Assembly (NCBI GenBank): GCA_018383375.1 | Contig: JAHAWW010000300.1 | Span: 1 to 10,649, forward strand | Source: Prevotellamassilia sp. | Lineage (GTDB): Bacteria; Bacteroidota; Bacteroidia; Bacteroidales; Bacteroidaceae | Reading direction: 5' to 3' | DNA: 10,649 nucleotides | Part shown: positions 7,048-10,649 of the stretch, piece by piece | Numbering within the stretch: position 1 is the first letter of the stretch | Layout: each line of letters begins with the position of its first letter | Notes under the pieces: model-generated | Database searches by the model: none | The model's input: the letters and a program-made list of their open reading frames with translations, nothing else | Told to the model about the DNA's origin: nothing | Made by a program: the position numbers and the translations under genes

Positions 7048-7073
7048 AAGAGGCTCTCGGGCCTCTTTTTTTT
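7048..7073 (+). terminator. Intrinsic terminator, plus strand
   Basis: AAGAGGC (7048-7054) pairs with GCCTCTT (7061-7067) around the loop TCTCGG, running into eight T (7066-7073). This is a strong plus-strand intrinsic terminator. There is no conventional plus-strand gene upstream within reach, which is the main reason to suspect a short transcript here. Confidence 0.75.
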
Positions 7074-7093
7074 AACACCCTGACCATCACGGG

Positions 7094-7147
7094 CCTTATG
7101 CGCGTTCGTTTCTGTCCTTATGCCAGGAATCACGCGCATAAGGACAG
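7094..7147. repeat. Three-segment element with two mutually exclusive hairpins
   Basis: CCTTATGCGCG (7094-7104) and CTGTCCTTATGC (7112-7123) share CCTTATGC. Both are perfectly complementary to parts of CGCGCATAAGGACAG (7133-7147): 11 bp with the first, 12 bp with the second. The two pairings share eight bases and cannot form together. The 12-bp hairpin has a 12-nt loop. A further AAGGACA copy follows at 7161-7167. The function is unknown; it could be a switch in RNA, a protein-binding array or a remnant of a dispersed repeat. Confidence 0.5.
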
Positions 7148-7332
7148 TCGCGGCGGAGCTAAGGACACGCGTTTTGAACCGTCAGGAACGGACTTTTTGT
7201 AGTAGTCTGGGTCTATCATACACTACTTATCCAATTCTTTATCAATAGGTTACAGAAAACAAGATGCCTTTTCGCCTGCATTTAACAGATTATAGCCTCA
7301 AATGGGCGAATAGCCAAAAGTGTTAAAATATG

Positions 7333-7387
7333 TGGTCGGGGCCGTCACTGAAGACGGGCGTTTTTGAACACGAACCGTGCCCGACCA
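7333..7387. other. Compact three-way-junction fold, possible structured RNA
   Basis: An outer stem of 8 bp (TGGTCGGG 7333-7340 with CCCGACCA 7380-7387) encloses hairpin CCGTC/GACGG (7342-7346/7353-7357, loop ACTGAA) and hairpin CACG/CGTG (7369-7372/7376-7379, loop AAC), with an unpaired T-rich link between them. Both inner hairpins sit next to the outer stem. I do not recognise a known class: no hammerhead core and no TPP or purine riboswitch signature. The fold is possible on either strand. Confidence 0.3.
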
Positions 7388-7399
7388 GTTTGAGAGGAT

Positions 7400-7433
7400 A
7401 AAAAAATCAGCCCGGATCTGACGACCCGGGCTG
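7400..7433 (-). terminator. Intrinsic terminator of the NahK-like gene, minus strand
   Basis: On the minus strand CAGCCCGG (7433-7426) pairs with CCGGGCTG (7415-7408) around a 10-nt loop and is followed by a T run at 7406-7400. It lies about 115 nt after the stop codon of the kinase gene. A weaker 7-bp inverted repeat (7456-7462 with 7484-7490) lies between the stop and this terminator. Confidence 0.75.
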
Positions 7434-7549
7434 TTGATGTCGTGTTTGATAAGATAAGCGTGGGGACTTCAAATGGCGTCATTCACGCTTGTGCATGTCC
7501 GCTCAGCAATGCGCTTGGCGGGCGTTCATTGTAGTAGAGCCATCCGGCC

Positions 7550-8638
7550 TTATCCCAGCTGCTCGGCGATGAAAGCCTTCATCTCGGGCATAGCGGCTTC
7601 GGCACTCTGAAGGAGTTTGAACTGAGCCTTAGAGCGCACGAGGTTGTGCTCGGGATATTGTATCTTGTAATAGGTGTCGCCGTTGATATAGTCTGCGAGG
7701 AAACGCACAGTCTGCATATAGGGGAAGAGGCAGGCGGCGTAGGGCAGGTTTTCGATTTCGATGGGCGTGAGGAAGCAACGAGCGCTTTTGAGGTATCCCT
7801 CGGTGAAGGCCTTGAAGATGCTCATGTTGAAGTTGACATTGTCGAGGTTTTTGTCGTCTTCGTCACCGGTGTTGGCAGCAGAGCGGAGGAAGTCGCCAAA
7901 GTCAGAGAAGATGTAGTTGGGCATGACAGTGTCAAGGTCGATGACGCAGAGCACGTTGCCAGCTTGGTCGAAGAGGATGTTGTCAACCTTGGTGTCGCAG
8001 TGACAGATGCGTTTGGGCAGTTCACCCTGACGGTGGAGACGTTCGCCCTTGCACATTTCGTCGGCACGCTTCTCGAGTTCGTCAACGAGCCACTGCACTT
8101 CGGCGAGGCGGCCGGCCTTGTTTTCGGCCACGGCTTCGCGCAACTGCTGAAGGCGGAACTCCATGTTGTGGAAGTCTTTGATGGTTTCGCCGAGGCTGAC
8201 GGGAATGTCGGCCAACATGGCTTGGAAGTTGCCGAAGGTTTCGCCCACGATGTAGGAACTTTCGGGGGTTACGCCACTCTGAGAGACGGTGTCGGGGATG
8301 TACACCATAATGCGCCAATATTTATCTTCGTGGAGATAGAAATATTTGCCGTCTTTGGCCGGAACGAAAGTGAGCACCTTGCGGTCGACGTCGTCGGTGG
8401 CGGCAGCTTCGAGCTTAGCGCGGATGTGGGCGGTGACGGCCACGATGTTGTTCATCAGCATTTCTACGTCGGGGAAAATGGCGTTGTTGATGTGTTGCAA
8501 CACATAGTCGGGAGCATCGCCTTCAGTGCAAACTTTATAAGTAGTGTTGATGAGACCGTTGCCAAGAGGCTTCACTTCTACAACGTTGCCGGTGATGTCA
8601 AATTGGGCAACGATGTGTTTAAGATCTTGCTGTTCCAT
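7550..8638 (-). CDS. nahK: APH-fold sugar kinase, N-acetylhexosamine 1-kinase (NahK)-like
   Basis: This 362-residue kinase has the phosphotransferase catalytic loop HCDTKVDN (residues 213-220; Asp215 the likely base, Asn220 metal) and the metal motif IDLDTVMP (Asp234/236). Several segments resemble, from memory, bifidobacterial NahK/LnpB along the chain, not just at the catalytic loop: GNGLINTTYKV (26-36), YVLQHINNAIFPD (45-57), RFLADYINGDTYY and YPEHNLVR near the C-terminus. Length agrees (about 360). NahK phosphorylates GlcNAc/GalNAc at C1 with ATP, feeding UDP-sugar formation or salvage of host-glycan and peptidoglycan sugars. It is not an aminoglycoside resistance enzyme despite the fold name often given. 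It stands alone, with its own promoter, structured leader and terminator; no lacto-N-biose phosphorylase or GlmU-like partner is next to it, so the exact sugar is uncertain. Confidence 0.82.
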   Translation of the reverse strand: MEQQDLKHIVAQFDITGNVVEVKPLGNGLINTTYKVCTEGDAPDYVLQHINNAIFPDVEMLMNNIVAVTAHIRAKLEAAATDDVDRKVLTFVPAKDGKYFYLHEDKYWRIMVYIPDTVSQSGVTPESSYIVGETFGNFQAMLADIPVSLGETIKDFHNMEFRLQQLREAVAENKAGRLAEVQWLVDELEKRADEMCKGERLHRQGELPKRICHCDTKVDNILFDQAGNVLCVIDLDTVMPNYIFSDFGDFLRSAANTGDEDDKNLDNVNFNMSIFKAFTEGYLKSARCFLTPIEIENLPYAACLFPYMQTVRFLADYINGDTYYKIQYPEHNLVRSKAQFKLLQSAEAAMPEMKAFIAEQLG

Positions 8639-8682
8639 AGTGATTAGGATTATTTTGTTTAAGGTTATTGTTGTTCATGCCA

Positions 8683-8775
8683 CAGACGTCAAGGTGTCTG
8701 ACCGCCTGCAAGGGGGCGGTTGATAAGACAAGAGTGGCCGTCTGTCCACTCCACGCCTCCGTCCGACTTGCGGAC
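8683..8775 (-). promoter_or_regulatory. Structured 5' leader of the NahK-like gene (four hairpins)
   Basis: Between the candidate promoter and the ATG at 8638 there are four consecutive simple hairpins: 8683-8700 (CAGAC/GTCTG), 8701-8720 (ACCGCC/GGCGGT), 8732-8751 (GAGTGG/CCACTC) and 8761-8775 (GTCCG/CGGAC). The first two abut directly. None carries a T run on the minus strand, so they are not terminators as they stand. The leader may be regulatory, but no known riboswitch class is recognised. Confidence 0.4.
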
Positions 8776-8795
8776 TGAGGGTATTGTTATGCCCA

Positions 8796-8825
8796 CAAAA
8801 TTACAAATTTATTACAAACAACAAA
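8796..8825 (-). promoter_or_regulatory. Candidate promoter of the NahK-like gene
   Basis: The minus strand has TTTG (8825-8822), an 18-nt spacer and TAATTTTG (8803-8796), close to the Bacteroidetes TTTG-N19-21-TAxxTTTG rule. Transcription would begin near 8789, giving a leader of about 150 nt. An overlapping alternative -7 box, TAAATTTG, lies at 8811-8804. Confidence 0.5.
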
Positions 8826-8827
8826 TG

Positions 8828-8857
8828 CTACGCCCCGTTTTTGGGCGCGAGGCGTAG
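8828..8857 (-). terminator. Hairpin downstream of the phosphatase gene, possible weak terminator
   Basis: CTACGCC (8828-8834) and GGCGTAG (8851-8857) form a 7-bp stem, with an alternative inner pairing CGCCC/GGGCG. On the minus strand it follows the phosphatase stop by about 55 nt, but only a broken T-rich run (TTTGTTGTTTG) follows, so termination would be modest. The same T-rich bases contain the next gene's -33 box. Confidence 0.35.
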
Positions 8858-8912
8858 ATGTGGGGTGGTGAGAGTGGGTGAAAACGTGACGGGCGATTAG
8901 ATGCGATAGATA

Positions 8913-9398
8913 TTATTTGTTTTGAGCGGTCCGGGCCATGAGGGCTTCACAAAGACCATCGCAGCCATCTTCAATCAAATCGAGGGCCAACTCAAAGGCC
9001 TCCGGTCCGCCATAATAAGGGTCGGGCACGGTGGCAGACTGATGATGCCTCAGATAGTCGGCAAGCAAAACGACTTCACGCCAAACCCTGCCCTCTCGCT
9101 GAGCAAAGCGCTCGAGACGACGCAAATTGTCGTGGTCCATTGCCACGACGAGGTCGAAACGGTCAAAGTCGGCCACACAGACCGGCCTCGAGTGGTGGGT
9201 GAGCCGGTAGCCTCGGGCAGCAGCGTGGTGGCGCATACGGCTGTCGGGGAGTTCGCCTTCGTGGTAGTCAATCATTCCGGCTGAATCGACAACGTAGTGG
9301 GCAGCCTCTCCGCATTGGGCCAGTTTGACGCGCATCACTTCCTCAGCGGCCGGCGACCGACAGATATTGCCCAGGCAAATGAAAAGGATGTGTTTCAT
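8913..9398 (-). CDS. Low-molecular-weight protein tyrosine phosphatase
   Basis: This 161-residue cytoplasmic enzyme has the LMW-PTP P-loop CLGNICRS at residues 8-15 (nucleophile Cys8, Arg14) right at the N-terminus, and the general-acid loop DPYYGG (Asp126) in the usual place. AMDHDN near 86-91 is also typical. I start it at the ATG at 9398 (MKHILFICLGN); the open frame upstream adds 12 residues not seen in the family and runs into repeats. It hydrolyses phosphotyrosine. In Bacteroidales such enzymes (Ltp1 in Porphyromonas gingivalis) counteract BY-kinases and affect capsule/exopolysaccharide and biofilm, which is family knowledge; no BY-kinase or wzx/wzy gene is in this window. It follows the nitroreductase on the same strand by 140 nt. 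Confidence 0.93.
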   Translation of the reverse strand: MKHILFICLGNICRSPAAEEVMRVKLAQCGEAAHYVVDSAGMIDYHEGELPDSRMRHHAAARGYRLTHHSRPVCVADFDRFDLVVAMDHDNLRRLERFAQREGRVWREVVLLADYLRHHQSATVPDPYYGGPEAFELALDLIEDGCDGLCEALMARTAQNK

Positions 9399-9402
9399 AA
9401 AG

Positions 9403-9485
9403 TGTGACTGAATGTGACTGAAGCGTCCAATCACAGCAACTACCTGGCATTGCGACAGTTAGAGCGAATGTGATTGGGTGATTGG
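9403..9485. repeat. Cluster of short direct and inverted repeats upstream of the phosphatase gene
   Basis: TGTGACTGAA occurs twice in perfect tandem (9403-9412, 9413-9422), just upstream of the phosphatase ATG at 9398. GTGATTGG is also in perfect tandem (9470-9477, 9478-9485), with an inverted copy CCAATCAC at 9427-9434. The cluster could be a regulator-binding array. No TAxxTTTG box was found between 9399 and 9538. Confidence 0.5.
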
Positions 9486-9506
9486 AGAAAAGGTAAAAAA
9501 TAAAGG

Positions 9507-9525
9507 GTATGCGCACGCGCGCGTA
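9507..9525. other. 19-nt perfect alternating purine-pyrimidine tract
   Basis: From G9507 to A9525 every base alternates purine/pyrimidine, mostly CG and CA steps, so the tract has Z-DNA-forming potential. It lies 14 nt beyond the nitroreductase stop. Confidence 0.45.
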
Positions 9526-9538
9526 AGAGACAGTTTCT

Positions 9539-10066
9539 TCACCCCTTCACCCAAAAGACACGGCCGGCTTTTCGCGGTCGAGCCTCAGGAAGTGGTCCGT
9601 CGGCATAACCAAGTGCCAAATGACCGATGCCTTCATAGTCGCCCTCCACACCTATCTCGGTGAGCCAGTCGCGCCACGCCGCCATTTCAAATTCCTGACG
9701 GGCACGGTGTATCCAGCACGACCCAAGTCCGAGACTATGGGCTGCCAGCATCATGTTGCCAATGACAAGCGAGCCGTCGTAGACATAGGTGGGTGTCGTC
9801 TTTTTGGTGAGCACGATAATCACCACCGGCGCGCCATAAAAGGGGTCTTTGACTTTCATGTCAAAAAAAGCAGCATTGTCGCGTCGCAGACGGGCTATCA
9901 CCTCGGGGTCGGTGACGGCGACTATGGCCCACGGCTGGCGGTCGTGACCCGAAGCGGCAAAAGTGCCGGCTTCGATGACTTGCTCAATCAAGGCTTCGGG
10001 GACGGCGTCGGGTTTGAACTTGCGCACACTGCGGCGCGTCTTCATGTTGCGGATAGCTTCGTTCAT
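9539..10066 (-). CDS. Nitroreductase family FMN flavoprotein
   Basis: This 175-residue protein starts at the ATG at 10066 and shows the nitroreductase N-terminus RRSVRKF (residues 11-17, binds FMN phosphate), AASGHDRQPW (37-46, the usual APSxxNxQPW motif with changes) and, near the end, GHLALGYADG. A central stretch SLVIGNMMLAAHSLGLGSCWI fits the family's helix and strand. Members are homodimers that use NAD(P)H to reduce nitro compounds, quinones or flavins; the natural substrate here is unknown. It is the short form (about 175 residues). It has its own upstream region and may be co-transcribed with the phosphatase 140 nt downstream, as I see no terminator between them. Confidence 0.92.
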   Translation of the reverse strand: MNEAIRNMKTRRSVRKFKPDAVPEALIEQVIEAGTFAASGHDRQPWAIVAVTDPEVIARLRRDNAAFFDMKVKDPFYGAPVVIIVLTKKTTPTYVYDGSLVIGNMMLAAHSLGLGSCWIHRARQEFEMAAWRDWLTEIGVEGDYEGIGHLALGYADGPLPEARPRKAGRVFWVKG

Positions 10067-10186
10067 AGTCTATGTGTTTGTTGATAGTCTGACAGAGTGC
10101 TCTTTTGTCAAAAAGAGTGCGCCACCCGATGAGCGCGTGAATGATGTCTTGCGCCGGGCGGCAAGCGAAAAAGAAATTATTATGTG

Positions 10187-10218
10187 CAAAATTAAGTTTT
10201 TTTGCCGACTGCGGCAAG
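10187..10218 (-). promoter_or_regulatory. Candidate nitroreductase promoter with overlapping dyad
   Basis: The minus strand has CTTG (10218-10215), a 20-nt spacer and TAATTTTG (10194-10187), an exact -7 match. The -33 box lies inside a perfect 6-bp dyad, TTGCCG/CGGCAA (10202-10207/10212-10217), so a protein bound there would block the promoter. The transcript leader would be about 110 nt. Confidence 0.45.
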
Positions 10219-10361
10219 CCTCTTAGAAGAAGGGGACCGACCGTTTGACTAAAGATGCCGTCACTCCCCTGCTTCAAAAGTGTAAAGCAGCGAAAATCCG
10301 ACTCTGTTTGTGGAGACTTTATTGAGATTTGACGGCATTTTGGGGCATTTTGTCGATTTTG

Positions 10362-10393
10362 TTTGGTAAAACAAGACTAAATGGCGAATTTTG
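10362..10393 (+). promoter_or_regulatory. Candidate promoter of the lipoprotein gene
   Basis: TTTG (10362-10365) is followed after exactly 20 nt by GAATTTTG (10386-10393), one mismatch from TAxxTTTG. It would start transcription near 10400, giving a leader of about 19 nt to the ATG at 10419. Confidence 0.5.
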
Positions 10394-10418
10394 CACACGC
10401 TAAAAAACCAACATAACA

Positions 10419-10649
10419 ATGAAAAAAATCTTTTTCTCTGCCGCCCTGCTTATGGGCACCATGTTGTTTGCCGCTTGCGGCACATCCGGACTCTTGACCG
10501 GCACGACTACCCCTACGACAACCACGACGTCGACTGCTTCACAAAGCGCTTCGCTCATCAACGGACTGCTCTCGGGCCTCATCGGACAGTCTGCCAGCAT
10601 AAGCCAAGACAAAATTGTGGGCACCTGGAACTACTCCGAGCCCGACTGT
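10419..10649 (+). CDS. Lipoprotein, DUF4923-like (partial, 3' end outside window)
   Basis: Seventy-seven codons are visible. The N-terminus MKKIFFSAALLMGTMLFAAC is a lipoprotein signal peptide with lipobox FAAC (Cys20). After a Thr/Ser-rich linker comes SLINGLLSGLIGQS and then DKIVGTWNYSEPDC, which I recognise as the start of the DUF4923 domain found in Bacteroidales lipoproteins. The function is unknown; the protein should be membrane-anchored, and in Bacteroidota may reach the outer membrane. I see no acidic surface-export signal right after Cys20 (GTSG follows), so periplasmic facing is likelier. An earlier ATG at 10381 closes after ten codons and is not the start. The right edge cuts the gene. 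Confidence 0.85.
   Translation, partial: MKKIFFSAALLMGTMLFAACGTSGLLTGTTTPTTTTTSTASQSASLINGLLSGLIGQSASISQDKIVGTWNYSEPDC

Larger units (their letters stand above)
6847..7076 (+). ncRNA. Candidate short plus-strand transcript (small RNA or small-ORF mRNA)
   Basis: A near-consensus -7 box (AATCTTTG, 6833-6840, one mismatch to TAxxTTTG) would start a transcript near 6847. From there the sequence folds into three consecutive hairpins: 6848-6873 (CTCTC/GAGAG plus inner CGGC/GCCG), 6881-6903 (GCACAC/GTGTGC) and 6908-6921 (ACAGC/GCTGT). A 38-codon ORF follows (6924-7040), and the unit ends in an intrinsic terminator at 7048-7073. No conserved motif of tmRNA, SRP RNA or RNase P RNA was found. The -33 box is weak, so the start point is uncertain. 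Confidence 0.33.
6668..7549. other. 882-nt structured intergenic region between nahK-like gene and TPR-kor operon
   Basis: I find no standard protein gene here. It contains, left to right: the kor operon promoter and dyad, a run of three hairpins at 6848-6921, a 38-codon plus-strand ORF, a plus-strand intrinsic terminator at 7048-7073, an alternative-pairing repeat element at 7094-7147, an AT-rich stretch at about 7200-7330 with nothing I recognise, a three-way-junction fold at 7333-7387, and the minus-strand terminator of the nahK-like gene at 7400-7433. The frame open on the minus strand at 6851-7090 has composition unlike the neighbouring genes and crosses these structures, so I do not call it. 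Confidence 0.7.
10067..10418. other. 352-nt divergent intergenic region
   Basis: It lies between the minus-strand nitroreductase and the plus-strand lipoprotein. It holds a promoter for each, a hairpin CTCTTTT/AAAAGAG (10100-10106/10111-10117, loop GTCA) in the nitroreductase leader, a short dyad over that gene's -33 box, and a distant 9-bp inverted repeat ATGCCGTCA/TGACGGCAT (10255-10263/10330-10338). I see no gene in it. Confidence 0.65.

Noticed and set aside
6851..7090. Minus-strand 79-codon frame in the intergenic region
   Set aside because: Ser/Arg/Thr-rich with no motif, and it runs through the terminator and hairpins; probably chance.
7550..8638. Aminoglycoside resistance gene
   Set aside because: The fold is shared with APH enzymes, but the similarity over the length is to N-acetylhexosamine kinases, and the context shows no resistance or mobile element.
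7646..8647. Long plus-strand open frame (333 codons) opposite the NahK-like gene
   Set aside because: Antisense shadow: Val/Glu/Gly-rich low-information sequence, while the minus strand encodes a recognisable kinase.
10255..10338. 9-bp inverted repeat ATGCCGTCA/TGACGGCAT as a regulatory pair
   Set aside because: The arms are 66 nt apart, and one such match is expected fairly often by chance in a region this size; mentioned only in the region note.
1..10649. tRNA, rRNA, CRISPR array, insertion sequence or defence system
   Set aside because: I looked for T-arm and tRNA ends, regular spaced repeats, transposase motifs and terminal inverted repeats and found none. The gene content is ordinary chromosomal metabolism and envelope functions.

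Overview
The window looks like a chromosomal stretch from a Bacteroidales bacterium, probably Prevotellaceae-like. The protein families are typical of that order: a four-subunit 2-oxoacid:ferredoxin oxidoreductase with a 4Fe-4S ferredoxin subunit, a golvesin-domain amidase and a DUF4923-type lipoprotein. Shine-Dalgarno sequences are absent before the starts, and several upstream regions carry Bacteroidetes-type promoters (-33 TTTG, -7 TAxxTTTG). I see no tRNA, rRNA, insertion sequence, integrase or CRISPR array.

Layout. Positions 1-6667 hold one tightly packed minus-strand run of nine genes, read right to left: a small TPR protein, a 2x[4Fe-4S] ferredoxin subunit, the alpha subunit of a 2-oxoacid:ferredoxin oxidoreductase, a two-helix membrane protein, the beta (TPP) subunit, the gamma subunit, an 87-residue helical protein of unknown function, a PlsC-type acyltransferase, and a large secreted cell-wall amidase that runs off the left edge. 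Gaps are 20-63 nt, and the last two genes overlap by three bases (ATGA). The first seven look like a metabolic unit that oxidatively decarboxylates a 2-oxoacid (2-oxoglutarate or a branched-chain 2-oxoacid) to an acyl-CoA and reduced ferredoxin. The last two are envelope genes that may only share the transcript.

Positions 6668-7549 (882 nt) hold no convincing standard gene but a lot of structure: the operon promoter with an upstream dyad, a candidate plus-strand short transcript ending in a good intrinsic terminator, a three-segment alternative-pairing element, a compact three-way-junction fold, and the minus-strand terminator of the next gene.

Positions 7550-8638 encode a sugar kinase very like N-acetylhexosamine 1-kinase (NahK), preceded by a roughly 150-nt leader with four consecutive hairpins. 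Next come a low-molecular-weight protein tyrosine phosphatase (8913-9398) and a nitroreductase (9539-10066), both minus. A 352-nt divergent intergenic region separates the nitroreductase from a plus-strand lipoprotein (from 10419) cut by the right edge.

The protein-coding genes mostly belong to known families. The less explained material is the noncoding DNA at 6.7-7.4 kb, the structured nahK leader, the repeat cluster at 9.40-9.49 kb, and three small proteins in or around the oxidoreductase operon.
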